Shown one piece after another: positions 7,262-17,536 of a stretch of DNA of 64,000 nucleotides. A program made the position numbers and the translations under genes. This DNA is from an uncultured Paraprevotella sp. Its GTDB lineage: Bacteria; Bacteroidota; Bacteroidia; Bacteroidales; Bacteroidaceae. The stretch covers positions 1 through 64,000 of the forward strand of contig CALUIV010000008.1 in the NCBI GenBank assembly GCA_944320775.1. The letters run 5' to 3'. Every line of letters starts with the position of its first letter. Position 1 is the first letter of the stretch. The notes beneath the pieces are model-generated. The model was not told where the DNA came from. It searched no databases and saw only the letters and a list, made by a program, of their open reading frames with translations.

Positions 7262-9475
7262 ATGAAAAATCTTAGAAAAAATTTATTGGCCCTGTTCTGT
7301 ATAGCTCCATTTGCTGTTTGGGCTCAGTTTCCTTATTTGGATGGATCATTACCTATAGATGTCCGGGTAAATGATTTGGTTTCACGTATGACTCTGGAAG
7401 AAAAGGTTTCGCAGATGATGCATACGTCCAAAGGTATAGAACGTTTGAAGGTACCGCCTTGCAATTGGTGGAATGAATGTTTGCATGGGATAGGGCGGTC
7501 TAGTGAAAAAACTACGGTATTTCCTCAGCCGATCGGTTTGGGGGCTACGTTTAATCCGCAGGCTATCCAACGTATGGCGGAAATGATTGCTGATGAAGGA
7601 CGTGTCGTTCATCAGATAGCGGTCGAAAAAGGAACAACATTAAATCGTTATACAGGATTGACATTCTGGACTCCTAACATTAATATCTTCCGTGATCCGC
7701 GTTGGGGTAGAGGTCATGAAACATATGGTGAGGATCCTGTTCTGACAGCCGAAATGGGTATTGCGATGGTACGTGGTCTTCAAGGTGAGGATTCTGTTTA
7801 TTTGAATGTGGCCGCTTGTGCCAAGCACTTTGCCGTACATAGTGGACCGGAAGCGTTGCGTCATGAGTTCGACGCCAAAGCTTCTTACCATGATTTGTTC
7901 GATACTTATTTACCGGCATTTTATCGTTTGGTGACCGAGGCTGATGTGGCAGGGGTCATGTGTGCCTATAATCGTTTCAATGGCCAGCCCTGTTGTGGCA
8001 GTAATTTGTTTTTGCGTAAGATTTTGCTGACGGATTGGGGCTTTAAAGGGTATGTAACATCCGATTGTTGGGCGATCAATGATTTCTGGGGTGGTCATAA
8101 GACACATACCACTCCGGCTGAGGCTGTGGCCGATGCCGTTCTGCATGGAACAGATCTGGAATGTGGAGAGTCCTATAATAGTTTGCTTGAAGCTGTTCAG
8201 AAAGGTTTGATTACCGAAGCTCAACTGGATATTTCACTGAAACGTCTGTTTACGATACGGTATTGTCTAGGGCTGTTTGATACGCAGCATAAGAATCCTT
8301 ATGCCAACCGTCCAAAAGCATTACTTGAAGCCCCCGAACACGGTGCACATGCGTTAGACCTTGCTCGTCAGTCGATGGTACTTCTTCGTAATGACAAGAA
8401 AACTCTGCCGTTGTCGGTTAAAAAGAAATATAAAATTTTACTTGCAGGTCCTAATGCAGATAATGAAACAACACAATTAGGCAACTATAATGGATTTCCG
8501 ACACATAACATAACATTACTCGACGCATTGCGTACGGAACCGAACGTTGAAGTTGTTTATGATCCGTTGACTGATTTTACAACCTGGAAGAAAGAAACTG
8601 ATCTGGATTCTCTGATGAGTATATGTCGTGATGTTGATCTGGTACTTTTTGCCGGAGGTATTTCGCCTATGCTCGAAGGAGAACAGGGAGATGCCGGAGG
8701 AAATGGCATCGAAGGATTCCGTGATGGTGACCGTACGACGATTGCTTTGCCGAAAGTACAGACACAAGCCATGCAACAATTGCAGAAAATGCGTAAACCG
8801 ATTGTGTTCGTTTGCATGTCGGGAAGTGCTGTGTCTTATAATTGGGAGGCTGAGAATCTTCCGGTCGTAATTCAGGCTTGGTATGGCGGTCAGGCAACAG
8901 GAACAGCTCTGACAGACATTTTGTTTGGCCGCTACAATCCTTCTGGACGTTTACCTTTGACTTTCTATCGTTCGGATGCAGACCTGCCACCGTTTGAAGA
9001 TTATTCGATGCAAGGTCGGACCTATCGTTATTTTGAGGGTGATGTCTTATATCCGTTCGGTTATGGTTTGAGTTATACTACGTTTAAGTACAAGAATTTG
9101 GACGTACCTTCCGAGGCCCAGATCGGTGATTCCGTAAAAGTCAGTGTCGAGGTGGTCAATACCGGTAAAATGGCAGGCGAAGAAGTTGTCCAGTTATATT
9201 TGTCTCATCGTGGAATGGCTGAAGAAGCACCGTTGTGCGCTCTGAAGAAATTTGAAAAAATAAGACTCGAACCGAATGAGCGGCGTACGGTTTCTTTTGT
9301 GCTTTCACCGCGTGATTTGGCATTTGTTGATTTGGTCGGTGATATTCGTCAGGACCCCGGTACAGTTGAAGTCTTTGTTGGCGGTGTATGCCCTTCAGCT
9401 CCGGAACGGTTTACGAAGGGCCTGCAGAAAGCCTCTTTACGGTTACAGGGCCAATCAAAGTGTTTCCTCTATTAG
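7262..9475 (+). CDS. Secreted GH3 glycosidase, probable beta-xylosidase
   Basis: A three-domain GH3 enzyme of about 737 residues with a signal peptide (cleavage near AVWAQ). The (beta/alpha)8 domain contains the nucleophile motif YVTSDCWAI (Asp268, counting from the MKNLRKN start). The alpha/beta sandwich carries the likely acid/base Glu472 in LEGEQGD, and the C-terminal domain is fibronectin-III-like (from about residue 610). The N-terminal LVSRMTLEEKVSQM and HGIGRSS are typical of plant and bacterial beta-xylosidases/alpha-arabinofuranosidases of GH3. The SDCWAI motif resembles xylosidases more than beta-glucosidases. The start at 7262 is preferred; two in-frame ATGs (7247, 7256) lie just upstream. 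It is 80 bp after the Nudix gene and 26 bp before the GH43 gene. Confidence 0.9.
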   Translation: MKNLRKNLLALFCIAPFAVWAQFPYLDGSLPIDVRVNDLVSRMTLEEKVSQMMHTSKGIERLKVPPCNWWNECLHGIGRSSEKTTVFPQPIGLGATFNPQAIQRMAEMIADEGRVVHQIAVEKGTTLNRYTGLTFWTPNINIFRDPRWGRGHETYGEDPVLTAEMGIAMVRGLQGEDSVYLNVAACAKHFAVHSGPEALRHEFDAKASYHDLFDTYLPAFYRLVTEADVAGVMCAYNRFNGQPCCGSNLFLRKILLTDWGFKGYVTSDCWAINDFWGGHKTHTTPAEAVADAVLHGTDLECGESYNSLLEAVQKGLITEAQLDISLKRLFTIRYCLGLFDTQHKNPYANRPKALLEAPEHGAHALDLARQSMVLLRNDKKTLPLSVKKKYKILLAGPNADNETTQLGNYNGFPTHNITLLDALRTEPNVEVVYDPLTDFTTWKKETDLDSLMSICRDVDLVLFAGGISPMLEGEQGDAGGNGIEGFRDGDRTTIALPKVQTQAMQQLQKMRKPIVFVCMSGSAVSYNWEAENLPVVIQAWYGGQATGTALTDILFGRYNPSGRLPLTFYRSDADLPPFEDYSMQGRTYRYFEGDVLYPFGYGLSYTTFKYKNLDVPSEAQIGDSVKVSVEVVNTGKMAGEEVVQLYLSHRGMAEEAPLCALKKFEKIRLEPNERRTVSFVLSPRDLAFVDLVGDIRQDPGTVEVFVGGVCPSAPERFTKGLQKASLRLQGQSKCFLY

Positions 9476-9501
9476 TATTGTCGGATTAAAAAATAGATGA
9501 A

Positions 9502-10908
9502 ATGATGGGAAAAAGAAATAGATTGCTGATGCTGCTTTCGGCCGGTGGGATGGGGTTATGCCTTATGATATCCTGTCGGACCAATAAATGTTTGCCGGAA
9601 TCTGTTGCCAGCGTAAATACCCAGGCAATGAATCCTATTTGTCCTCAGGGTGTTTATATTGCCGATCCGGAAGTTCGGCAGATGCCCGATGGCCGTGTTT
9701 ATATTTATGGGTCACGCGATGAACCGGAATATTCCTGGTGTTCATCTTCGTATAACGTTTTGTCTTCTTCCGATTTGAAACATTGGTCAATGGAACAGAT
9801 GTCTTTCTCGACGCGTGGCGTTGGAGATCAGGTTTCTTACAGCGATGAATTGCTTTATGCTCCGGATTGTATCCATCATCAAGGCAAGTATTATTTGTTC
9901 TATTGTCTGACGGGAGGTGGCGAAGATGAAGGTGTGGCTGTATCTGATTCTCCCTATGGCCCGTTTCGTGATGGAACGAAGATAGAAGGCATACAAGGGA
10001 TCGATCCTTCTGTTTTTATTGATGATGATGGCCAGGCTTATCTGTTTTGGGGACAAGCCAATGCTAAAGGGGCACGGTTGAGTCGTGACATGCGTTCAAT
10101 AGTGGGTCCTGTACAGGACAGATTGCTTACTTATGAACGGGATGCGTTTAACGAAGCCAGTTCAGTACGCAAACGTAATGGCATCTATTATTATATATAT
10201 GGCGGACATCAGCGTCATGGTGAATCGAATTGTGCGACATTGAATTATGCTACGGCGACATCACCGCTTGGTCCATATACTTACAGGGGCGTTATCATTG
10301 ATAATTTTGGCAGTGGACGTAATCTGGTCAACAACCACGGCTGCATTGTCGAGATTGACGGCAACTGGTATGTAGCTTACCATCGTCCGACGCATGCCCG
10401 TTCCACCATGAGAAAGGTTTGTCTCGAACCGATCCGGTTTCGTCCGGACGGTACGATTGATGAAGTGGAGATGACGACTCAGGGAATCGCAGGACCGATT
10501 TCTCCGCTTTGTCGTATGGAAGCTTATCGTGCTTGTTTGCTTTCCGGTCATGTCATGCCGTTGGTTCGTCGTCCGGCTCATGATGTTCCTGTGGAATATT
10601 TGGGAGGTATTCGTTCCGGTGATCATGCTTATTGGAAATATTATGATTTCAGTGCAGCTCGGATCCGTAAATTCATTTGTAAGACGTGGGGAGCCAACAA
10701 GGCAGCAACGATTGAGATACGGCTGGACAGTCCGGACGGAAAGCTGATTGGTACGTGTCTGTTGGAACCAATGAATGGAAACATGGCTTATGCCATTCAT
10801 GAAACCAGTGTGGAATCTGTTTCGGGAAAGCATGCTTTGGTTTTGGTCTTTAAAGGTGAGGAGGCGGATGTCGATTTATTGAATTTGGAATGGTTTACTT
10901 TTGCCTGA
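9502..10908 (+). CDS. GH43 lipoprotein with C-terminal CBM6-like domain
   Basis: A 468-residue protein. The signal ends in the lipobox LMISC (Cys25), so it is likely a membrane-anchored lipoprotein. Residues of about 48-345 form the GH43 five-bladed propeller, with the three acids in place: Asp55 (YIADPEV, base), Asp168 (GIDPSVF, pKa modulator) and Glu218 (FNEASSVR, acid). The C-terminal 130 residues (WKYYDFS..KFICKTWGANKAATIEIRL..ALVLVFKG..LEWFTF) match the CBM6 beta-sandwich pattern. GH43 enzymes of this form act as alpha-L-arabinofuranosidases or beta-xylosidases on arabinoxylan or arabinan. It follows GH3 by 26 bp in the same operon. An alternative start is the adjacent ATG at 9505. Confidence 0.88.
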   Translation: MMGKRNRLLMLLSAGGMGLCLMISCRTNKCLPESVASVNTQAMNPICPQGVYIADPEVRQMPDGRVYIYGSRDEPEYSWCSSSYNVLSSSDLKHWSMEQMSFSTRGVGDQVSYSDELLYAPDCIHHQGKYYLFYCLTGGGEDEGVAVSDSPYGPFRDGTKIEGIQGIDPSVFIDDDGQAYLFWGQANAKGARLSRDMRSIVGPVQDRLLTYERDAFNEASSVRKRNGIYYYIYGGHQRHGESNCATLNYATATSPLGPYTYRGVIIDNFGSGRNLVNNHGCIVEIDGNWYVAYHRPTHARSTMRKVCLEPIRFRPDGTIDEVEMTTQGIAGPISPLCRMEAYRACLLSGHVMPLVRRPAHDVPVEYLGGIRSGDHAYWKYYDFSAARIRKFICKTWGANKAATIEIRLDSPDGKLIGTCLLEPMNGNMAYAIHETSVESVSGKHALVLVFKGEEADVDLLNLEWFTFA

Positions 10909-10952
10909 CAGGATTTGTCAGATTGTTGTTGTAACGTAATATATGATTGCAT

Positions 10953-13208
10953 ATGAAAAAAATAATTTCTTTTGTCGTTATCGGACTTTCTTTATGTGGT
11001 TGCAGTCCAACTATGCAACGATCGTTTAAAACTGATTATTTCGGTATAGATGTTGATTCGCGTGGTTATATTGTCGGTATGTGGAACCGTACGCGCGATA
11101 GTAGGAATTTTAGTCCGGCTGATCAGCCGTCTCCTTTACTTTCTCTTTACGATGAGGATCTGAAACGTTATTATTATCCACAAAAGGCACATTACAGCCA
11201 TGGAATGTATCGGTTGGAGTATGAAAACGGTTCAGTAGCAACGGTCAGACTGGAAGAAAAAGCAAAATATTTTAAATTGAGTTTGGAACGTCTGGAACCT
11301 CGTAATGGCATTGACGGTATTCAATGGGGCAGTTATTATACAAACATCACCAACTTGCTTGGTGAAATCATTGGTGTTGCTCGTGATACATCGGAAGCTG
11401 TCTGTTATGCCATTGGAGCACTTGCACTGGACGATAATACGATAGGCGGAGAATCACGTTTTACTTCCGAGACCGGTCCTTCAGGATATATTGCCCATTC
11501 ACCCGATCCGGTAAACTATCCACTTCCCGTTACCTTACATGAAGGACAGCAGTTTACAATGGGAGGTGACGGCATCAACGATGTGGCATTTTATAATCGC
11601 AAGGAACCATATTTCCGTATACTTTACGGTAATACAGCTTATGTTGATTGTAACGGGCGTATTCAGATCCGTTATCATGCTCGCGACCGTCGGAAAGGTA
11701 AGATGATTTATTCGCCGGAAGGGAATCCGATATTTCAGAATAATGAGCCAAACCACATGATGCGGCAAGATGTGCCCGGTGTGGATTTTATCGGTTCATC
11801 AATAGCATTGTGGGGTAGTCCAGACAGTGTTGCTTTGCTGGATGTGATTCAGAATATTGTAATCAACGAAGACTTGCCTCATCCGATGTTTCAAGGCAAA
11901 TGGGTCAAAGACCCGGCTAGCTTTATGCCGGACTTATGGACATATGGTGGTCTGATGGACAGTATGGCTTCCTATGCCAAGCAGATGGGATTAAAAGTGA
12001 TTCATACTTATGATCAGCCGTTTTTGCGTCCGGACAGAGGAAATGGAGGATATATTGATGGGGCGAATCATGAATACAAACGTTATCATTTTACCGACCG
12101 TGATTTGTCAACCCGTGAATATGCCGATCTCCTGGCGCGCGACGGTTTGATTTTGGGGCGTACTTCCATATCCAATTCAATGGCTCCCGGGACGAAGGAT
12201 TGCAGTCCGGTGCCTTCTGACAGTATCTGCATTTTGCATCGCCGTTTCCTGACGGAAGATATTGGTGCGACTGATACTCTGATTTATATTGACGATCCAA
12301 CTTATTTGGAGGAGATAGCCTGTTGGGAAGGACATAGCCGGGAATTGAACATGGTGAAGATCGGTAAGGAGTTGGTTCATTATTTGGGTGTTACCAAGGA
12401 AAAACCATATCGTTTACTGAAAGTGACCCGAGGATATTGGAATACTGTGCCGACTGCACATGCTAAAGGGGATGCTGTGGATAAAGTGCAGCCGACTGTG
12501 GGCGGAGCTTATGCCGGACTAGTTCCGAATTTGGAATTGCAGGACGAACTGGCCCGTCATTATGCGGATATCTGTAAGAACTGTGGCTTGGGTATGTTTG
12601 ATTATGACGGACAAGAGTTCTTCTTCCATACCGGTTTTGGAAGTTATTCCGTTAAGCGTTTTTTCCGTAATATGTTTGCTCAGGCCCGTGAATACGGATT
12701 GCCGGATATTCGTTTTACGGGAGCTACGCTTTCGGAGGGTTCCTGGCATTATCAGAGTACTTGGAATGTAGGTGGAGGTCTGAATATTTATGATGTGAAG
12801 AAAAGAGTGTGGGGTAGTACGACGAGTCAGGGCAAGGATCTGCGTGACGTCACGTATGCCAACTTTTTCCCGTCGTCATTCGGTGCTAATTTCCCGATTA
12901 CAGCTCAGTCAACTGTAGAAGACTTTGAGCATATTGAGGCAACTGCTGTCGGTTATGGTTGTACGTATGCATTGAAAATCGGACAGCGTGATGTGGAAAG
13001 TTGTCCCCAGAAATATGGTATATTCCAGGTTATACGTACCTGGGAGGAAGCTCGTCGGGCAAATGCCTTTCCGACGTATATCCGTAAATTATTGCAAAAT
13101 CCGGATTTGAGCTGGCGGTTGGAACGGAATGAAGATGCCGAAGGCTGGATTTTGTATCAGATGGAACAAGGTCGGAAGGTAAAATCGTATGAACTTCATA
13201 AACAGTGA
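10953..13208 (+). CDS. Unassigned large lipoprotein, TIM-barrel-like putative glycosidase
   Basis: A protein of about 751 residues with lipobox LCGC after a short signal. I do not recognise a named family. The N-terminal half (to about 300) is beta-rich and resembles the super-sandwich that precedes clan GH-D/GH31-like barrels (DYFGIDVDSRGYIVGMWN, PLLSLYD). The second half has barrel-like segments: MASYAKQMGLKVIHTYDQPF, a roughly 150-residue insertion, ADICKNCGLGMFDYDGQE, YGLPDIRFTGATLSE, then NFPITAQSTVEDFEHIEA. The acidic pair in FDYDGQE (Asp550/Asp552) and Glu554 are candidate catalytic residues by position. The start at 10953 gives a canonical lipoprotein signal; an ATG lies two codons upstream. 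It lies 44 bp after the GH43 gene and before GH120, so a role in the same glycan pathway is inferred. Confidence 0.6.
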   Translation: MKKIISFVVIGLSLCGCSPTMQRSFKTDYFGIDVDSRGYIVGMWNRTRDSRNFSPADQPSPLLSLYDEDLKRYYYPQKAHYSHGMYRLEYENGSVATVRLEEKAKYFKLSLERLEPRNGIDGIQWGSYYTNITNLLGEIIGVARDTSEAVCYAIGALALDDNTIGGESRFTSETGPSGYIAHSPDPVNYPLPVTLHEGQQFTMGGDGINDVAFYNRKEPYFRILYGNTAYVDCNGRIQIRYHARDRRKGKMIYSPEGNPIFQNNEPNHMMRQDVPGVDFIGSSIALWGSPDSVALLDVIQNIVINEDLPHPMFQGKWVKDPASFMPDLWTYGGLMDSMASYAKQMGLKVIHTYDQPFLRPDRGNGGYIDGANHEYKRYHFTDRDLSTREYADLLARDGLILGRTSISNSMAPGTKDCSPVPSDSICILHRRFLTEDIGATDTLIYIDDPTYLEEIACWEGHSRELNMVKIGKELVHYLGVTKEKPYRLLKVTRGYWNTVPTAHAKGDAVDKVQPTVGGAYAGLVPNLELQDELARHYADICKNCGLGMFDYDGQEFFFHTGFGSYSVKRFFRNMFAQAREYGLPDIRFTGATLSEGSWHYQSTWNVGGGLNIYDVKKRVWGSTTSQGKDLRDVTYANFFPSSFGANFPITAQSTVEDFEHIEATAVGYGCTYALKIGQRDVESCPQKYGIFQVIRTWEEARRANAFPTYIRKLLQNPDLSWRLERNEDAEGWILYQMEQGRKVKSYELHKQ

Positions 13209-13297
13209 ATCAAATATGAAGGAAGATGAGAGAATCAGTGTGAAATTCTTGACTTCCGGATTGTATAATCAGGCACGTTGCAAAAAATAAGTATGTC

Positions 13298-15190
13298 ATG
13301 AAAAAGTCAATGGTATCCATGTGTTTACTTTTGTTAGTAACTAATTTATTTGCAAGGGAATATCATGTCTCTATCGGTGGAAATGATGCGGCAAACGGAA
13401 GTGTTGAAAAACCTCTCCGGACAATAAATCGGGCTGCTCAGCTCGCTTTGCCGGGTGATACGGTTACTGTTCATCAAGGTACGTATCGTGAATGGATTGA
13501 TCCGTTGAATGGTGGTGAAAGCAATGCCAGGCGTATTTTATACCGTGCTGCGGAAAATGAAAAGGTAGAGGTCAAAGGATCTGAACTGGTGACCGGTTGG
13601 AAACGGGAAAAAAAGAATAAACAGGTGTGGAAAATTGTATTGCCGAATCGTTTCTTTGGAAATTATAATCCGTTTAATGACCGGTTGTATGGTGATTGGC
13701 TTTGGTCGGATAAAATACATCATACGGCAGATGTTTATTTGAATGATGTTTCTTTGTACGAAACTTTCTCTTTGGATAAAGTTTATGCGCCAGATACTCT
13801 TCGTACGCTTCGAAATCCGGAAGGTTGTACTCTTGTTTGGTTTGCTGAAGTAGACGCGGAGAATACAACAATTTATGCCAATTTTGGTTCTGTTGATCCG
13901 AATAAGGAAGTCACGGAAGTTTCTGTACGTCCAACCTGTTTTTATCCGACACGTGAAGGACTGGATTATATAACGATTCGCGGATTTTATTTTAGTCAGG
14001 CCGCAACCCAATGGGCAGCTCCTACTGCAGAACAAATAGGAATGATTGCGACCCATTGGTGCAAAGGCTGGATCATTGAGGATAATGTCATAAAGAATTC
14101 ACGTGCAAATGGGATTACATTGGGTAAAGAACGCAGTAGCGGACATAACTTGGAATGTAATGATAAACGTCTGGATGGTACGTTACATTATATAGAAGTT
14201 ATATTTAATGTTTTACGGAAGGGATGGGATAAGGATCATGTTGGTTCTCATATAGTACGTAATAATGTAATCTCCGATTGTGAGCAAACTGGTATTTGCG
14301 GAAGCATGGGGGCTGCCTTCAGTGAAATTTATGGAAATCATATTTATAATATTCTCGTGAAGCAACAATTTGGAGGAGCGGAAATGGCGGGTATCAAATT
14401 GCATGGAGCGATAGATACGTATATCCATCATAATCGGATTCATCGATCTGGAAATTTTGGCCTTTGGTTGGATTGGATGGCTCAGGGAGCAAGGGTGTCT
14501 TCGAATTTGATTTATGATAATTTGGGACAGGATCTGTTTATCGAAGTGAGTCACGGACCGTATGTGGTGGACAACAATATTTTCTTGTCTCCTCATTCCT
14601 TGCAGGAGAACACTGATGGTGGAGTTTACCTGCATAATATCTTTTCTGGAAATATGAATCCGTTGGATGATATGCGTTATACGCCTTATCATTTGAATCA
14701 CTCTACTCAGATTAAAGGTTTCCGTACGATTACGCAAGGTGATCACCGTTTCTATAATAATGTTTTTATTGGAAGGAATGATCAGAAAGTGAACTATGGT
14801 CTGGTGGACTTTGACCAATCGAAGTGGCCTATTTATGCTGAGGATAATGTTTTTTGCAATGGAGCAAAACCTATGACAGGTAAAGAACAAGGTTGGATAG
14901 AAACGTCTGTAAGGCCGAACTTACGTTTGGAAGAGACAAATGGAGCTGTTTATTTGGTGAGTGATGTGAATCTGAATGATCTGAAAAATTTTAAAGGAAA
15001 TATGATTGATTCAGAACGGTTAGGCATAACAAAGCTAAGTGGTTTTCCATTTGAAAATCCTGATGGTACTCCTTTTGTATCAGATAAAGATTATTTTGGA
15101 GCATCCCGTTCTTCTGCTCCAGTGGCTGGCCCATTTGAGTCGCTGTCTTCTACAACTCGTATAAAAGTATGGCCTCTAGAGATTAAATAG
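13298..15190 (+). CDS. GH120 beta-xylosidase
   Basis: A 630-residue secreted protein with signal peptide (cleavage near LFARE). The body is a right-handed parallel beta-helix with the GH120 hallmarks EYHVSIGGNDAANGS, KPLRTINRAAQLALPGDTVTVH, GTYREWIDP and YNPFNDRLYGDWL. The catalytic pair expected from Thermoanaerobacterium XylC is visible as Asp392 in LWLDWMAQG (nucleophile) and Glu416 in DLFIEVSHGP (acid/base), with spacing close to that of the characterised enzyme. The length matches GH120 (about 630-640). It would release xylose from xylo-oligosaccharides. It sits in the middle of the cluster, supporting a xylose-containing target. The family call is firm; exact specificity is inferred. 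Confidence 0.85.
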   Translation: MKKSMVSMCLLLLVTNLFAREYHVSIGGNDAANGSVEKPLRTINRAAQLALPGDTVTVHQGTYREWIDPLNGGESNARRILYRAAENEKVEVKGSELVTGWKREKKNKQVWKIVLPNRFFGNYNPFNDRLYGDWLWSDKIHHTADVYLNDVSLYETFSLDKVYAPDTLRTLRNPEGCTLVWFAEVDAENTTIYANFGSVDPNKEVTEVSVRPTCFYPTREGLDYITIRGFYFSQAATQWAAPTAEQIGMIATHWCKGWIIEDNVIKNSRANGITLGKERSSGHNLECNDKRLDGTLHYIEVIFNVLRKGWDKDHVGSHIVRNNVISDCEQTGICGSMGAAFSEIYGNHIYNILVKQQFGGAEMAGIKLHGAIDTYIHHNRIHRSGNFGLWLDWMAQGARVSSNLIYDNLGQDLFIEVSHGPYVVDNNIFLSPHSLQENTDGGVYLHNIFSGNMNPLDDMRYTPYHLNHSTQIKGFRTITQGDHRFYNNVFIGRNDQKVNYGLVDFDQSKWPIYAEDNVFCNGAKPMTGKEQGWIETSVRPNLRLEETNGAVYLVSDVNLNDLKNFKGNMIDSERLGITKLSGFPFENPDGTPFVSDKDYFGASRSSAPVAGPFESLSSTTRIKVWPLEIK

Positions 15191-15237
15191 AATGAATGAG
15201 CTGATTTTGTATTTTATTTGAATATAAAGAATAATTT

Positions 15238-17463
15238 ATGAGAACATATAACTTACTAATCGGATTGATTCTATTTTGGACAACACCTTTGTGGGCGCAG
15301 GGATGGTTACCCGGGCAGACAACGGTTAGTCCGCAGTATCGCTTGCTGGAATGTATCTATGATAATGCCCGTTTGCAACATTGTGAAGAGGCGGGTACTG
15401 ACTGGCAGGTAGACAAACAAGTGGCCAAACAGGATGAACGTACGCTTTATACATTTACGTTTACAGCGAGACGGGAACTGCAATCGGTGGGAGTTGCTGT
15501 AGCTTTTGATGAAAGCGGTTGGAGTAGTGATAACTATGTGATGATTCCGGCTTCGGTGTATAATGGAAACCGGCAGCGGATTGTGAACAGGGAATATGCT
15601 ACCGGTTTGGATAAGACTGATTACTTTCGGGAAGATCTGGCTTTGACTTCCAATCCAATACCTCAGTTATCACCGGAATTCGGAGCTTTGTCTCGTCTGG
15701 AAGTTCTGGTGAATAATACTGCAACACCGGCTATGGCTTATCTGAATCGGCTCAAACAAAAAGGTACGATACTGCTGACCGATCAAGGTATCGAATGGAA
15801 TGGACAAATTTTGGATCATGGACTGATTGTCGAGGAGAGTCGGGACCGTTCCCGGGCTTCGTTTATTATCAGCACCCCGGGAGTCCGGGAAAAGAAGCCG
15901 GAGTTTATCGGATTTAGTCCGAGTCCGGATCGTGGTATCAACGTGAAGCAAGGCGACCGGATTACAATACGGGTGACCCGAATTGACTTTTATTGCGAGA
16001 CAGTTCCAGACTTGTTGGCCCGGTTCATGGCATGTCGTAAGTCGCATATTGGAGTTGTAAAGCCTCGTCATTTAATGCCCATGAGTGAGGTGTTTGATCG
16101 GATGGTGAAAAACATTGACGAACGATATCATAAGGCAAGTCAGTGGGAATATTATTGTCCGGAGAATGCCGACTGGATGTCGTATGGTTGGATTGGCGGA
16201 TTGATAAATACGTATCCGATGCTTGTGCTGGGGGATGCAGAGCATGAACATCGGGTGAGGAACACCTTTGATTTTGCATTGCCGCGCGCTAAAGGAAAGA
16301 GTGGTTTTTATTATGATGTGTTGGGGGCAGACGGCAAGGTCTTGTATCGGGATGCCGCAGTTCTTCGGAAAGGAATCGGCCTGACCCGGAAGAATGCAGA
16401 TGTCTTGTATTGGATGGTAAAACAGTTTATGTTACTGGAAGCTCAAGGAAAAACAGATCTGATTCGTCTGGAATGGAAAGAACAAGTCCACCTCTTGGCT
16501 GAGGCTTTCGTTCAGACCTGGAGAAAACATCATACCTGGGGTAATTATCTGGATATCGAGTCGGGCGATATTGCGGTGTATAATACAACAGGTGGTGCGA
16601 TGGCAGTTGCTGGTCTGACCTTGGCTTCCCGGTATTTTGATTGCCCGGAGTATCTGCAGATAGCCCGTGAGGCAGCTGCCGACTATTATACGACGTTTGC
16701 GTTGGTTGGATTTACTTCTGGTGGCTGCGGAGACATCCTCCAGAATGCTGATTCGGAAACGGCTATTGCCCTGACGACCTCACTGATTACATTGTATGAA
16801 GCAACCGGAGAAGCAATCTATCTGAAGCAAGCGAAAGACTTGGCGAATCTATGTGCAACCTGGACGGTTTCTTTTCCGTATCGTTTGCCCGAAAATACTC
16901 CTTTAGCGCGGCTAGGTGCCCATCTGACGGGAGCCGTTTGGGCCAGTACGCAGAATAAGCACGGAGCTCCTGGATTCTGTACGCAATCGGGTGATGCCCT
17001 GTTTAAGATCTATCGGGCAACCGGTGATACATTGTATGCCGATTTATTGCGGGATGTCATTCATGCCCATGCCGAAGGAATCCAGCCGAATGGTAAGATT
17101 ACAGAACGATTGACCTATTGCGATGCTGACAGTCGTGGTAGTCGCGGAGATGGTGGAAAGACGGGTTGGAACGAAACCAATGGCGCCTTGATGGCTTTGG
17201 AAATCCCGGGTATTTATGTGCGGACTGATATACCGCATGTGTATGTTTTTGATCATGTGAATGCTGAGATAATCAAGCAAAACCCCAAAAAATTGGTTTT
17301 GAAAATAACCAACCCCACCTGTTTCGACGCACAGGTTACTGTTTTTGCGGAGAATGCCCGGGAAGCTGCAAGTTCGCTGGGTGAAAATGCTCATTTGCAT
17401 TGGAAAAATAAAGTATTAGTTAAAGCCGGCCGATCGGTTTATCATACTGTTTACCGACGTTGA
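15238..17463 (+). CDS. Unassigned secreted protein, probable (alpha/alpha)-barrel enzyme
   Basis: A 741-residue protein with a signal peptide (FWTTPLWAQ). The N-terminal 260 residues are beta-rich (QYRLLECIYDNARLQ, TLYTFTFTARREL, ITIRVTRIDFYC). From about 290 the sequence turns alpha-helical with repeated helix pairs (PMSEVFDRMVKNID, DWMSYGWIGGLINTYPM, LTRKNADVLYWMVKQFMLLE, GGAMAVAGLTLASRYF, LTTSLITLYEATGEAIYLKQAKDLA), the pattern of (alpha/alpha)6 glycosidases and lyases. A small beta domain ends the protein. I cannot assign a CAZy family. Acidic candidates include GDILQNADSET and the HAHAEG region. It lies 47 bp after GH120 and 73 bp before GH31 in one direction, so a role in the same degradation is likely but unproven. 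Confidence 0.55.
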   Translation: MRTYNLLIGLILFWTTPLWAQGWLPGQTTVSPQYRLLECIYDNARLQHCEEAGTDWQVDKQVAKQDERTLYTFTFTARRELQSVGVAVAFDESGWSSDNYVMIPASVYNGNRQRIVNREYATGLDKTDYFREDLALTSNPIPQLSPEFGALSRLEVLVNNTATPAMAYLNRLKQKGTILLTDQGIEWNGQILDHGLIVEESRDRSRASFIISTPGVREKKPEFIGFSPSPDRGINVKQGDRITIRVTRIDFYCETVPDLLARFMACRKSHIGVVKPRHLMPMSEVFDRMVKNIDERYHKASQWEYYCPENADWMSYGWIGGLINTYPMLVLGDAEHEHRVRNTFDFALPRAKGKSGFYYDVLGADGKVLYRDAAVLRKGIGLTRKNADVLYWMVKQFMLLEAQGKTDLIRLEWKEQVHLLAEAFVQTWRKHHTWGNYLDIESGDIAVYNTTGGAMAVAGLTLASRYFDCPEYLQIAREAAADYYTTFALVGFTSGGCGDILQNADSETAIALTTSLITLYEATGEAIYLKQAKDLANLCATWTVSFPYRLPENTPLARLGAHLTGAVWASTQNKHGAPGFCTQSGDALFKIYRATGDTLYADLLRDVIHAHAEGIQPNGKITERLTYCDADSRGSRGDGGKTGWNETNGALMALEIPGIYVRTDIPHVYVFDHVNAEIIKQNPKKLVLKITNPTCFDAQVTVFAENAREAASSLGENAHLHWKNKVLVKAGRSVYHTVYRR

Positions 17464-17536
17464 TTATAGGAATACACATATATATGTAAGATATTCTTTT
17501 TAATCTGTCTTTATTCGGCGTAAATATTTTAATAGC

